Of a DNA stretch of 64,000 nucleotides, positions 48,650 through 61,933 are shown piece after piece (the first letter of the stretch is position 1; each line of letters begins with the position of its first letter). The notes below the pieces were generated by a model. That model made no database searches. It was given only the letters and a program-made list of their open reading frames with translations, and was not told the origin of the DNA. Both the position numbers and the translations under genes were made by a program. The stretch comes from Odontesthes bonariensis (taxonomy: Eukaryota > Chordata > Actinopteri > Atheriniformes > Atherinopsidae), in contig NC_134515.1 of the NCBI RefSeq assembly GCF_027942865.1, forward strand, positions 11,523,339 through 11,587,338, written 5' to 3'.

Positions 48650-48995
48650 GTCAGGACGAAACAAGGTGAAGCTGCGTTTCAGTTTGATGCTCCTAAAATC
48701 TGGAACAGTCTTCCAGAAGATGTGAGACAGGCCTCAACTCTGACAATGTTTAAATCCAGGCTGAAAACAGTTCTGTTTAGCTGTGCATATGACACCTGAA
48801 AGTATTTTATCTGCACTCTTCACTTTTAAATGAATGAATGAATGATTATTTTCCTATATTCTTAATTTCCCCCCTCTTCTTTGATTAACTTAACCGTGTT
48901 TTAATTTTTATCTTTTAAATGCCTTGTCTTTATGTAAAGCACATTGAGTTGCCTGTGGTATGAAATGCGCTATATAAATAAAGATGCTTTGCCTT
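48650..48995 (+). mobile_element. Non-LTR retrotransposon 3' end (5'-truncated)
   Basis: An open stretch from about 48663 to the TGA at 48797-48799 decodes to text including APKIWNSLPEDVRQAS and MFKSRLKTVLF, the characteristic C-terminal tail of fish LINE reverse transcriptase proteins. A short 3' UTR follows with GCGCTATATAAATAAAG and a CTTTGCCTTGC end. 5' truncation is the usual product of target-primed insertion. It is L2/CR1-like at a guess. Confidence 0.75.
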
Positions 48996-49379
48996 GCATA
49001 TACTTCTACCTTTTTTGCAGTTTTGTTTATCTATTTGACATGTCCTAATCTTTTTTGTTTTGTCCTCTGTCTATTTCAACCATTCATATATATCTATTCA
49101 GGTTATGTTTATAATTCAGCATTAGTCATTTAGCACCCTTGACTCTAATAATTGACCAGTTTGACTTCTTTTTTTTCTCCCCCACCACTATTCATGGTTT
49201 ATTAATTATTATTATTAATAATTATTATTGAACATTACTCAGATTACCCCTTTGATATGGTTATGAACTAAATATTTTTTATGGTCTTCTTTTGTCCAAT
49301 GGTTTCTTTCCATGTATGTATTAAAATGAACAATGCACGTGTCACAAAAATATTAGTTATTAGTTAACCTGGTTGATGA

Positions 49380-49604
49380 TTATTTGAGACCGTGTCATGA
49401 TTTGTTTTGTTCATTACGAGGAGCGCGTGAAGGTAGCATTGGTAGTGACGCAATGCATGGGCGTGTTGTCATGGCTGTGTGCAGCAAAACCTTTCAGTCA
49501 AGTAAATACTTATTTGTCCCAAAACAAACCATGTCAACGTTGGTAGTAGACAGCGACATGGATTTTTATTTGACCACAAAGTAGATATTCTTGACAAAGA
49601 CCTG
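49380..49604 (+). promoter_or_regulatory. Candidate promoter and non-coding first exon
   Basis: A CpG-bearing island in AT-rich surroundings (GAGGAGCGCGTGAAGG, GACGCAATGCATGGGCG) ends in a consensus donor, ACCTG/GTAAGTAG, at 49604/49605. A second donor (ACGAG/GTAAGTCG) lies at 50221/50222. These could be first exons of mib2 or of a non-coding transcript; no coding gene is recognised here. Confidence 0.3.
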
Positions 49605-51349
49605 GTAAGTAGCTTTAATTAAGTTTTAATACCAGTGCAGGTTGGCCAAACAGTGGTTAGCTAGCTAGCGTCAACGTTAGACAAGCTAGTGCTACGTACA
49701 GTCCTGCCATCCATATAAAGCCACGCAGTGTACTGTACACAGTTTACCAAAAGGAATAGATGTTACAGCATATGGCTGATCAAATATCTCTTGACATGAA
49801 GTGTACCAAGCAGCAGCTGTAAAAAAAAAAAAAATCAAGAAAGGCTTTCAGTTAATTGTATTCTCAATACCTCATAATCAAAAATAGCGATATATATATT
49901 AGAGGTTGATAGGAAGCTGCTTGTACTGACAGCTAACGTCAGTTGTTAATTTTAGAAACTGACATTAACGCTTTAAATAGAAATGCATTTTGAACTGTTG
50001 TGTTTTAGTCAGTCCAACAGTCGTTAAAGAGGATTTCACGTCTTGCAACTGTCACTGTATTTAGAATAATGGCAAAGGTGTCACATTGTCTTTCCTGGTA
50101 AAAACGGGCTGTAACAGGTCAACCTCGTCCAGCTTGTATGTGCGTGCTTTTCATTGTGTTGTATTATTGGAACATGCACTCTCATGCCACTTAAAGTCGT
50201 AAAAACAGATTCATAAACGAGGTAAGTCGTTTTCATTATTGATTGGAGCGATGGCTGAGAAAGAAGTGCCTCGACTTGACAGGATTTACTGTGACTGTTT
50301 TAGATTAACCGACATGTGCAAGTATTACAACATTATAATGTACAGCTGTAGTTTTCTGGTTGGTGGTGGTGATGAAGCGGAGATGCAGCTGCCACATACA
50401 GGAGCTGCAAATGGTCATAGTTGGAATTGTCCTCAGCCACACCTACTTTGTTTCAAGTTTCAATCATCTGCTGTGTCCTATATTGTGAAGCTGCTCTTGT
50501 TGGTTTCCACCATGTAAAAAGCTGGTAGAGTAGTGACATATAGGCTACTTGATCAATTGGTTCCCCTTTGATAAGAAAAGGGGGGGAAAAAAAAGGTAAA
50601 TGGAATTACTCCACATTTTTAAATGGGGTGGGGCAGTGTTTGTTGTTGCTGGTTAAAAAAAAAACGGCTTAAACTAACAAAACTTTAAAAGAAGCAGACA
50701 TTTGTGGCTTTCAGACTGGTGTGATATTGACACGTAAAGGTGGATAATAGCTGCTGTTAGCACAGTTTTCACAAACCACATTGTTGGATTTATTTAGCTT
50801 AAAGCAGAATTACTGACAAAAGAAATATAATTCCTCTTCAGGTTGCATTGCACCCAACTCTGCTCTGCTCAGCTCAATTTGAGCATGTACACCGCCCTCA
50901 TCGGGACATCTGTATCGCTATTTGTCTGGCTGAGAAACGTAAAAACATTTGGAAGATTTTACTTTTAACTTCTTTGTTTGAAATTATTGACCACGCCCCG
51001 ATGTTCATCAGTATTTAAAGTCTTGAAAGTGAGCATGTGCCTGAAAGCCTGAAAAGACTTACAAGTACATATCTGGTCTTTATGGGTTAACAGACCCTTC
51101 TAGCTGCGGTTGCCTCCAGCAACGCAGATGCCAGCATGACATGGGATGAGCAAACCTCTACAGTACTTTAAAGTGGCGCTTCTCAGAGTTTGAGACCTTT
51201 GTGTTTTTCCAAAAGATGTTGTTGATCCTTCAGGGTTTGGGAGTAAAACCAGAATGAACTGCTGCTTCAGGTAAAGAAGTTCTAGTAAGCTTTTAGTAGA
51301 CTGAAATAATGAGTTTGGGAATACAGCTGGCTATAGTTACTTTTTTTCC

Positions 51350-51650
51350 AAGGGGTGGATGGGCTCACTGAGTGTTTATAGACAGGAGAAGAGGTCACGA
51401 GTAGAGCAATTGCTCCTTAGAGTTGCCAGGAGCCATATGTTTGAACATCTCATCTCATTTTGTTTTTTTAACTAGTGGGACATACTGGGATGACCCAGAC
51501 CCTGCTGGAGATTCTATATCCTCTGGCTGGAGAGGAACTAGATAATGTGTGCAAAGGGACATCCAAACTCCTTGCTTTGCCTGCTGCCACTGTGATCTGT
51601 CAGAAAATTGATGGATGAATGACATTAAAAATGGGCTAACAGTTTTGACT
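51350..51650 (+). mobile_element. Rex3/RTE-like retrotransposon 3' tail
   Basis: The end of the segment (CTGCTGGAGATTCTATATCCTC ... TTGCCTGCTGCCACTGTGATC ... AAAATTGATGGATGAATGA) follows the order and wording of the common fish Rex3-type 3' end, which finishes CCTGCTGCC...GATGGATGGATG. Preceding words (AATTGCTCCTTAGAGTTGCCAGGAGCCATATG) match its upstream part in degraded form. Confidence 0.6.
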
Positions 51651-52734
51651 TTAATGGTTGTGTCTGTCTTATTAAAGCAGATAAAACAGCATTTATTATC
51701 TTTTTTATATCAGTCCGAGGTGCATTGAATTGTCACGTGTCCAGTTCTGCCAAAAACTCTCACTCTCAACTTATTGCACGTCATTATCAGAAAAATACAA
51801 ACAACCATTACCTTCTAAAAGACACTGTCAATTTTTCTTCCTACCAGCCGAGAATAAAGAGTTGTCCAACGTGTTCCTGGTTTAAAGGAGGACAGTTTGA
51901 GCTGCAAAAATGTCACGCTCTTGTGAGAGAGACAGCATTACATAGTCATGCAGTTTGACAGGCTGTATGAGCATCTCTGATCTCTGTGAAATACTTTGGT
52001 ACTGATGACAGCAGTTTCCATTTCAAAATCCATATTGCTTTTCCATAAATTTTGTAAAGCATAAAGAATATTTATAGTATGTATGTGACGGAAAGAATGG
52101 TGCGTTTTCACGGTTATAGATGATATTTCACAAGGCATTAATAGTATGGATTTGTCCCAAGTAGTAAGGCTCACCTGCTGAATCTTTGACTCAATGATTT
52201 GAGTTTTCAGAGCTAAATAAGTTTCCTGCCACTTTTTTTCTTTTTGTAATACATCATGGCTCTAAATAAAGCTTTACTTATATGTGCTGGAATTTTTTTT
52301 TTTTTGATCAGACACACCTTGGAGCTATATCCCAGTATCTATCTATCTTCCCACTGTGATGACTAATGTTTGATTGAATATTTGTGTGCATTTTGTGCTG
52401 CATTAATGTCTATTTGAAGAGGAGTTGTGCAAATGAATGCCTCCTTTTGTATGTTCACGACCAACACGTCTGTTACGTGGACAGCAGAGGCTTTGTTTAC
52501 TAGATGGCAGTGGCGTAATCAACTTCATTATAAGCTTGTGTCTCAACCACTTCCTAAGCATCCATTCATTCACTGGTTATTCATGCCCCGCCAATACCAG
52601 CTGTACATTCATGTGTGTACGCCACTATCAGCAGAATGCCATTTTGGCTGGTTTTGGAACCATATTGTCGACGTCTCTCACAGCTGTGGCCACATTTAAG
52701 AGAATTGTTCAAGGCTAGGAAAGCTTTTGGGAAA

Positions 52735-52756
52735 CACACACACACACACACACACA
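52735..52756 (+). repeat. CA microsatellite
   Basis: Uninterrupted AC dinucleotide run in the presumed mib2 upstream region. Confidence 0.9.
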
Positions 52757-53689
52757 ACCTCTCTGATCTTTGTTTTCTGAGTGAGCCTGGAAGAGATTGT
52801 GAGCTGCCTCACCTAAAAGCAGCAGCGGTGACACAAACCAGTTTACAGCTGAAAATGAGGACTGTGGCAGCTGTCCATTCATCAAAATCATTTCCAACCC
52901 CACCCCTTTTTTTTTTTCACCCAAATGAGCTCCCTCCCCAACCAAAAAAAAAAAAAACAACAACCAAGAAACGTCCAGACCCTGCCCCCTAAAATGTATG
53001 CCCCTCCCCCCTCCCCTCTGTCTTCTGCTTGTCTGCTCATTGGCAGTAGGGCGAATGGTGTCCCCACGGGCTATGAAAGGAAGAGGGCTGTACATCCTCA
53101 TGCAGGGCTTGATGCGCATGTGTTTGTACATATTGCTCTGTAAAGACAGAGTGTCTACTTCACACCCGTGTTACTGATGCTCAAAGCCCCCAGTGATGGA
53201 ATATAGCATCAGAGGAAGCCTGCCCAGAGCAAAGCCCACTGGCTTGTTTTTATACGAAAGCAAGGGAACGTCAAGCTGAATGCAGCGCTCGTCGGGCAGC
53301 CACTCTTTCTGGCCATTCTCCTCCCTCTCATCTCCTCCTCCGTCACGGTGGTAATCCTTGCTGACACAACGCACAAAGGACTAAATGCTGGCTGCATCCT
53401 CCAGCAGCAAAGCTGTCTTCCTTCTTCCTCCTCCTGCTCTGATCCTCTACCGTCAACCTGTTTGTCTATGCAGCAGGATGCTGTTTCTGTAAGAACACTC
53501 GCAACTGTATATCACATCCCTGGAATGCTGGCCTGGCTGTTGCACTCCTCCGCCCCCCGTATCTCCTCCTCCATGGCCGGTTCATTCAGGGAAAGCTTCA
53601 CAACAAGGCTTCAGTCCTGAAGAGGCTTGTCTGTTTTTTTAATACATTTTATTTTCATTTAACGATTTTGTAAAAATCTCCCTTGATGC

Positions 53690-53816
53690 TGGTCGGACCG
53701 CCGGTAGCTTATTTTTTCCACATGTGATACATTTATGTAGCGGGACATCGGAGCTGCTTCCTTACTCTCCTGTTCGCGGTCTCTGTTCACCCTGCTGCAC
53801 ATCCCAATACCGACAG
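53690..53816 (+). promoter_or_regulatory. Candidate mib2 5' non-coding exon
   Basis: A CG-bearing block (GGTCGGACCGCCGGTAGC; TAGCGGGACATCGG; GTTCGCGGTCTC) ends at a plausible donor, CCGACAG/GTAAACC, at 53816/53817. The next exon I can recognise on this strand begins at 61755, so an 8-kb first intron is possible. Low confidence: it rests on base composition and one donor. Confidence 0.3.
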
Positions 53817-56800
53817 GTAAACCAAGAAGTGCTTTATTTATGAATAGATGGCAGTTTCAACCTTGTCCGTTGGAGGTGATGCTGGCCTTTAATATATGTG
53901 ATGCTGCTGTTCTTATATCTATATGCGGCAATGGATTTAATTCTAGTCAGTTTGAATCTTTTCAAAAGAAATGAGAATAGAATTTCAGAGTTGATGATGC
54001 AGATTTTTGTTCTTTCCAGAAAGGTAGGACGATAAAGCGCAAAGGCAACAAGCGTGCTGCTGGTATGGGTCCATGACCAAGCTACTACAAATGTGTCACA
54101 TGTCAGTGCAGTCTGTAGTAAAGCTAGAAGACATGCTAAGCAAGCAGATATCTGTTTGCCTTGGCTGCTTTTGTCACTGTTTGTGTAGCAGACCCATGAT
54201 GATAAAATAGGCAAAAAAAAAAAACCCAACGTATTCCCTGTCTCTACCTGCAGAAACTGCATCCAGGTAGTCAGTTTGTGTTGTAAAAGTTGTGCTTGTT
54301 GTTTAGCATTTGAGTGTGCAGATTCTTGACTGCAGGTAGCTGAATTGCAGTGGGCTGAACTCTAAGTTTAGAGGTATTTCAGTTTATTCAAAGAGGTGAC
54401 TCTCACAGCATTAGATACTTGGCCTAGATCAGGTTAAATTGACATGTTTCAGGGAAGTTAGTGCAATGAGACTATAACGTACAGCAACTTTTGTAGTTTG
54501 ACATGTTTTACTTGAAGTGAATCAAGCTGATTCGCATGAAAGTAGCAACACAAGGAATTATCAAAGCTTTCCCATATCACAATTTATTTTATCAAAGTTC
54601 AGAATTTTTTTTACTACCACAATTCATTTGCCTGCGTTGGGCCCTGAGCATTTGGACACTGGCTACATAATGTTTTTACCTGAAACTAGAGGAGTATTGT
54701 TAATTTGTAAATGGTTTCTGTTACTTACCCAACGAGTATGTATTATTATTTTTTTTTGTTGTTTTTCAATCAGATAAGGCATCAGGCGTATCCAGTCCTC
54801 TGTGTAGAAAAAAAAAAATGGTGATGATCAGACTGACAAAAAGATATGTCCTGACCTGCAGACACTCAGTCAAAGTAGTGTTTGTACATGAAGCCAAAAC
54901 TCTACAGGTTAGTTTAGCATTTGAATTCTTGATTTTAGGTAGATAAATCACAGTGTATTAGTGCCCAAGTTAGAGGTATTGTAAGAAGCTGTCGCAAGAT
55001 TTTGTGCTTGATATTTCATTCTATCGTAAAAGTAAGATCCTGTATAAAATGATTGATGACTGTATTTATTTTAATCTTTCAAGCATTGAATGAAAAGATC
55101 CAAGTACAGCCCAGATAAGTGTGGTTACTGCAAACCTGAAGCGTAACGAACATGTAGCAACATGTGACTCCATATCACCTTTTCCAAATGATGTTTTACT
55201 TAAGCCCGGGCTTATTGTATAGACAGAGTCTGATAGAGTTGTCTGCGCATAGATTTGGGTGAATCATACTCCTTTTACAAGATACTAACCTTTAACTCAA
55301 GACCTGATCAAAGCCTCTCCAATCTGACATGACAATGCCCATTATTATTCAAAGTAACATATTAACCTGAAACACAATTCTTTTTTAAGGATCAGCGCTG
55401 TTCCATTGTTTATCTTGCTCAGTCAGTCAGTGTCACCCCCCCCAGATAAGACCTCAGCCATGTACAGTCCTTGAGTAACATCTGTCAGACCAAAAAAAAA
55501 AAAAAAAACTACCAGAAAGAAAGAAAAACAGTATGTTCTAAAGCAAAGATCAAAGTTCACAGCTAACCAAATACCAAGATTGTTCCAAAAAGGGTCCACT
55601 CCCCTTGTTAGTTGTGTGACTGTTCGGAGCGCTGGCGGTTTCACATGTTCCTGCTGGTCGACTGGGGATAGTAGCATTACTTAGCTTGTTGTGTGACAGC
55701 AAACTGGAAAACAGCTGCTGGCATGTTCAATAGTGGACTGAAGATCATGGGGAGTGAGTATAATAATCCACAGTGATGCAATATGATAATCCCATTAAAT
55801 ATGCTCTGAGTGTTTCGAGGGAAGTGTGGATGCTTGTCAGTGTGTGCTTTAAAGCCTCTGGGATTATGCTTACTGATATTAACTATTCTGTGAGTATTAA
55901 GTCTTAAGTCTTTTGTTGCTGTGATTAAGCTCTGAAAGAATGCTTACAGTCAATAGAGACAGGACAAATATTTGAAGTTGTCAGTGGAGTGCACTTTGAA
56001 TTTGTTTCAAACGGTCATGTAATGACACGAGTATGACACTCATTTTTCACATTCCACTCTTAAAATGGCTCTAGTGCATATATCTGCTTTGTGTATACAG
56101 TACTAATTTGACACCCGTGCTAAAGAAATTTATGAACATGAATTATTTACTCAGGGACCTAATTGATTTTTCCCGAATTGCCTCCGGACACCAGATGTGT
56201 TTGACATGAGCCTGTTTCAGCTGGCTTTTTCTCATATTACGGCTGATATATTGAAGTTGTGTTGGAATATAGCACATTGCTAAGTATTTCTGTTGACTTA
56301 GAATGATGCTGGAAACAAGAGAAAAAGTCCCGTTATCAGAAATGATGATGTAAGCCTCTTAAACCACGTGTCAGATGGCATTCAGCTAAGTCTTTACTGT
56401 TTCGCACGTAGCATATATCTAATGGCACTGGGTCTGCCCATAACAATACTCCTGATTATTACTTTTTTTTTTCATTCTGAAGGGATCATCATCAGAGGGT
56501 AAAACTGTCAACTTGGGTAAATAACTACAGATGAGCAGCGGCCGTCAGTGTCGGAGGGTAGTTCGTCATCTTATGAGCCTGCTCGTGGGAAACTTATTCA
56601 TCTCTGCCTATGTTTAACTTGTCGTTGCCATAACGATTCTATAGTCACGCACTGTCTTTCTGTCCTGTATCTGTTGGATGTGCATTCATCACTGTTTGCT
56701 CTCACAGATCCACGGACTTGACCCCACATTTCTTGACTGTTCTGTCCCCGTGAGGCTGGTGGGATCACAGCCCCATCACAGCGCTTTATATGGCAGTGTT

Positions 56801-56855
56801 TAGTCCACCAGTCCGATTTTACATTTTTACACTGAGTTTCCCTTGGTCTCTCTCT

Positions 56856-56907
56856 CACGCACGCACGCGCACGCGCACGCGCACGCGCACGCGCACGCGC
56901 ACGCGCA
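56856..56907 (+). repeat. (GCGCAC)n alternating purine-pyrimidine tract
   Basis: About eight units of ACGCGC/GCGCAC with no break in purine-pyrimidine alternation, of the kind that favours left-handed Z-DNA. The Arg-Ala repeat frames it creates are artefacts. Confidence 0.9.
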
Positions 56908-57534
56908 AAACCAAACAAACAGACAAAAAAAACCCCCAAAAAGCAAATGCAGCAATTTTTGGACCAGCTTTTTTTTTTTTTTTTATCTTTGAACTGGAAC
57001 AATTACTGAAACTTTTTTCAAATTTTAAGATTATATTTTAACACGGTACAACTTTGTAAAAAAATGGCACAATAGACACAAATGTGAATACTGACAGAAA
57101 TACCTCCCAGCAACAGAATAATCCCCTCTTTACAAGGGATTTAGTTCAGAATGCTTTTTTTTCTTAGTAATTTCCATTTTTAAATTAATTTGTAGTAAAA
57201 TTGTCATCGTATCTTGATGTTAAGTACATAAAGGCACTTCATGTAACAGTTAAAAACAAGCTTTTAAAATCAATCTTGCTTAAAACCCCTGGGAATTTTT
57301 TTTTTAGTGTGTGTGTTTGTTTACGGCTAAGTGTGTATTTGTGCTGTGGCCAAAAGGTTGTTTAGTTGTTTTTTTGAAGGAGGTCGACGTTGCCCTCACA
57401 GACTGGCCCCTCAGCAGTGTGTATGATGGAAGCCAACCCATCTGTTATTGCAGGCAGAGAGCTGTAATCCCGCCTGTTTTAGCCCTCTGTTGCAGATTGG
57501 CAGTGACATTTCAGCAGCACAGGTGGCCTGGTCA

Positions 57535-57538
<4 letters not shown>

Positions 57539-57579
<41 letters not shown>
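57539..57579 (+). repeat. CA microsatellite
   Basis: About twenty perfect AC units. Confidence 0.95.
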
Positions 57580-57581
<2 letters not shown>

Positions 57582-60500
57582 CCCACAAACACACGGGGAA
57601 AAATGTCAAAGGAATTTACACTGAAGAGCGAACCCCTGGAACAACAGAGCTCAGGCTACAGCTACCATGTTGAAGTGTGATGATAGAAACTGTGAGATAA
57701 TGTAATTTGTCTTTATAGTTTTTCCAAACTTCAAGTTTCATGCTAACCATAAACTGTATATTTTTCAGACAGTAGACCTGTCTGATTGCTTGTTGTTCTA
57801 TCCAGACGTCTAGACAAAATCAACAATATTTTTGCCACCTCGATCATTAGCTAAAATACAGAATCTTATGAGAAGTGAATAGAAGAAGTACTGTTTTTGT
57901 CCTCTTTTGTTCTTGCTGACTCACAGTGAACACTAAATGTCACATGTAAAGTTCTAGTGTGCGCTGTTTTTATGGCAACCTTGCTCCCAAAGTGAGAGCA
58001 CCATTCACTCTGAGGGTTTTCAGACCGTTACAGTTTCATGTGATAAAACGGGTGAACATTGTAGACATTATGGATATTGGGATGTTTTAACATAAGGCTA
58101 CTCTCATTTTCTTATGAAACAAACTTATTAAAAAGTTGTTGTGCTGATCACTCACTGCTGTTAGTGATGCAGTTTTAATATTCACTGTAATTGCGCCACA
58201 GTTGCTAATGGTGGAAGACTTTCTGGTCGTGATCATTTGTCAACGTTGAGAAGTAACGTGGGGTTCAAGAAGAAGGCTGTCATTTACTTAATATGTTTTC
58301 CAAGTGCTGAAATGATCTGTGCATTCACACTCTTTCTGGATTGTAAGTTTGTGAATTGAGGTTTTTATTGAGGGAGAAACATCATGTCCCTCAGGGCGAA
58401 ATGGTGATGTGGGAAAGAGGCTTCTGTGTGCAGAGTCGTCCACGAAATCTCCCATGTTATGTCTACTTGTCAGCGCTGGTCTATTTAATAACGATAGGAT
58501 ATCAGTGTTCACACTGCTGGAACACACACCGAGGGAGCTGCAGAGTGGGTGGAGTTCAGGGTGGGTGGATGTGTGTGTGTAGGTTTTAAATGTAGGTGGT
58601 AGGTTAAATTTTGCAGTCGGCATCTCCAGAACAGTTTCTCAACCCAAAATGATGCTGCTCATAGTTTGCTGCTTTTTACTCACTCTGCTTTACTGTGTCT
58701 TGAAAGGATTGGATATGAATGGTTATCCCTGGATTTAAAGATGGAGACTTGTGGGTAAAATGCAGCTGATTTAATAATAGTTTCACCCATCACTTTCCCT
58801 ACATCCATCTACGTGCAACGTGCTGGGAGTTTCTTGTAAGCTACCACTGCCTTTGACACCTTCTCTGTGTACATGCTGTAATATTAGACTGTTACATTAT
58901 TTTAATGTGGAAAAGAGGCAAAGCTGTCATTTTGGACAAAAAAAATTGAGGATAAGCATCCTGTTTATTCTTTGATCCCCTACATCCCACATGTTTTCAA
59001 GCTTAAGCAGAAGCCGTCAACACCAAAATGACCTGTGTAGGTGTAATCTTAAATGCTTTCTGCAATGTTACTGGCTCACTTATTAGATTAGGTACTGAAA
59101 GGCATATTTGGTGAAAAACAAAGAAAAAACAGATCAAAACCATGAAGATTGTAAGATTACCAATAAATTTGTAAAAATATGAGAAAACTTTAAATCAGAG
59201 TTTTGTGTCTTTCAAATGTTGACAGCTTCCTGCCAGGCTAGCATATGTGGATCTTTTACTACATTTTCTCTGTCCACGCTGTCCACAGAATGAACTTCAT
59301 CATAATTTCAATCAAAGGTTGTTAACTGGAAGATGGTGTATTATCTGACAGGTCAGATATGGTGTTCTGATGACACTTCATTTCAGTAGAAAGACTATTA
59401 AGTGACTTCCTGAACGGTTTATTATAAAAGAAATGTCGCACAATAGTAGTGATTGTGACTGTTGGCGGGACCCTGTTGAACGGCTGCTGATTCAGAGAAG
59501 TATCCTCCTGACCTTCTGGTACCTCAGTACTAGTGGAGATGATAACAAACATGCTGAAAATTATTTCAATAAAGATAGTGCTGTAAGGCAGACCTACCTT
59601 TTTCCTCCAGTGAATGGTTGTGTAAATCAACAAAGAATGTTTTTACGTTATTCTTACAAGGTGGTTCTTGAATATTTTTCCCGTGGATGTACCAAAACAA
59701 GTTCTACTCTGATGGTACACTGCAGGCGCACTCACCATATGTACATAACACAAAGAAATCATTGTTTCTGTCAGACCGAAACTGGATTTCTAAAATGCTT
59801 GCTAAGAGATTATTCTCACTGATATTTTACGAAATCGAAGCTCTCAATAACACACCCAGATAATACAGTTAGAAGTCGAATCACTCCTGCATGTATACTC
59901 TCAACTAGACTTAAATGGGCCTAGGCACTCTACATCTTTTTGCATCTTTTGTAAAAACACTGAAAGTGTAAGTGTATTAACACAACCGATTTCCCAGTAA
60001 AGCTGCTCATCGCACATCTTTCACTTTCATTTGGCAGATGGCAATATGTGTCAGTAACTGTATTAAAAATCAGCCAATTAAGACTACATTTCATGTCACG
60101 GTCGCTTAGAGCATTTGCAGAGTTTTGCTGTGCTTTAATAAGATTCAGATTTTACAACCACTGCGTCATCTGACAAAAACACCATTCACGTAACATAAAG
60201 ACAACATCTGCTCAGTGAATTCAGCCATATTTTCATGTATGATGACGTCTTACAGAGGAAGTTAGAAGTAGCAGAATATCTTAAACATTTTCTTCCAACC
60301 ATCCACAGCGTCAGACGTACCTCAGCCAATAATTTGATTCCCCCACCATGAATGTGGGACAAGGACAGTGGTGCAATTAAATGGCTAATTTAATTGCACC
60401 AGGTTAATCTACTGCTGTCATTACTAGTTGGGCTGTTTGCTTCTTCATCTTCCTGGAAAGCAGAAGTCAGTCAGCATATTTGTTGAGGGCTTTACAATTT

Positions 60501-61933
60501 TCAATTGTATAAAAGCATTTTGTACACGATTATTTAATTATTCTCTGTTGCGGCTACCAAAGTTTCTTGGGTAATGATTGCGTTGGTGTGATGATCTGTG
60601 TGAATACTGGCTTTACAGTGGGAAGTGCGCATGATAAGGATGCATGCATAACTTCTTTGAATTACTGTGTTTTGTTTGTTTTCCTATATGCCATATGTTT
60701 AATTCCAGCAAAACTTCCTTTTTTGAAAATGAGCTTGAATGCAGACGGATGGTCACAATGTGGGTTGCTGTTTATAAGCTCTAGTTATACAGTCCATATA
60801 TGTTCTATAAGATGCAAAACTACTGCAGAATATCAAAGAATATATCAGATCTGTCCCATGTGATTAATGAGTGTAATTAGATGATCATGCTCTTCAGCAG
60901 AAGATTCTTTCCATATTGCTGACTGAAGCTTCCACATACTGCTTCCTTTAAGTATTAGTTCCTGTCTCTGATTCTCAGCAGCGTTCATTAAAACCACTGG
61001 TGCAATCATTCACAGGTTTGAAATATGAGTTCTGGTTCCTCTTTCCTTGTGATAAGACTAACTTTGTTTCTCATTTTTATATTGAGGCTGATATATTAAG
61101 TTGCAAAACTCATATGTTTGTGTAATACTCTACTTAGTGTTATTTTTCTTTTTTGAGGGGGGGCGGCTCCTATTATTTCAAATATGATTGAAAATAAGGA
61201 TGTCCAACGGCAAGTCTTTGTTCTGCCTGATATTTACATCTTGCATCCAGTAGTTACTGGTTAAGTTTTATCTTTGGGGTTTAGGGTAAGAATGGGGGTG
61301 GTGACGCCAAACTCTAGTTCTTAAAGATGTAAGTACGAGTGTTTGTGCGTGTGTTTGTGTCAGGTCAGGGCTTGATTAACGCAGCAGGGCATAGCAGTGG
61401 AGTTCAGCTGCTCTCTCCAGAAGTGTGCCATGACACACTGGAAGGCCTCCAGTGAATGATCTTCTAGCCAAGAAAAAAACTGCTCTGAAATTAATGAGAC
61501 ATATGGCTTGTTGTTTAATATCTCCCTGAGCTGCCACTATCAGATGCACACAGGTTGCGTGAAACAACAGGTTGTGTAATTTCATTATTCAAAAGTAGTG
61601 GAATGGATCTAAAACGGATCACCTGTTTATTTCTGTCTTAAAAAGACTCTTTCAAATATATTTTAAATGTTTAATACCTATTTTTTTTTCTTGCTGTGTC
61701 AGCTGGACTTTTCCCCCCAGCTTTGATTGAACTTTCATTCTCTCTTACTTCCAGTCACCCCGGATCTGTTCCCAGAAACAACCCTGGTGCCATCTCTGCC
61801 GGCAATACCGTCGAGACCGCGATCCGGCTCTGCACCTCAGAAGCCCAGGAGGCGCAGCAGCAGCGGAAGAGACAGTGCTGCCAGGCTCCGGCCTCTGCCC
61901 TCAGCCTGTAGGCCCGGTCCCGACAGAGGCAGC

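Larger units (their letters stand above)
45723..49379. other. Intergenic region downstream of ubiad1
   Basis: Apart from the Tc1 and LINE remnants listed separately I see no gene. An AT-rich near-palindrome (ATTAATTATTATTATTAATAATTATT) lies near 49200-49228. Confidence 0.5.
53817..61754 (+). other. Long gene-poor stretch, possibly mib2 intron 1
   Basis: Eight kilobases with microsatellites but no recognisable exon on either strand. Open frames of up to about 140 codons lack splice-consistent, protein-like composition. Confidence 0.45.

Noticed and set aside
50239-50517. Frame beginning MAEKEVPRLDRIYCDCFRL after an acceptable start context.
   Set aside because: No family recognised, no splice continuation, and composition falls off after the first 20 residues. 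It could be part of a non-coding transcript but is not supported as a gene.
53348-53620. Ser/Cys-rich 90-codon frame in the CpG-bearing block upstream of mib2.
   Set aside because: No recognisable domain; the block is better read as promoter or 5' UTR.
56598-57041. Open frames on both strands with (RA)n or (RT)n dipeptide runs.
   Set aside because: They are produced by the GCGCAC repeat; no splice or protein homology.
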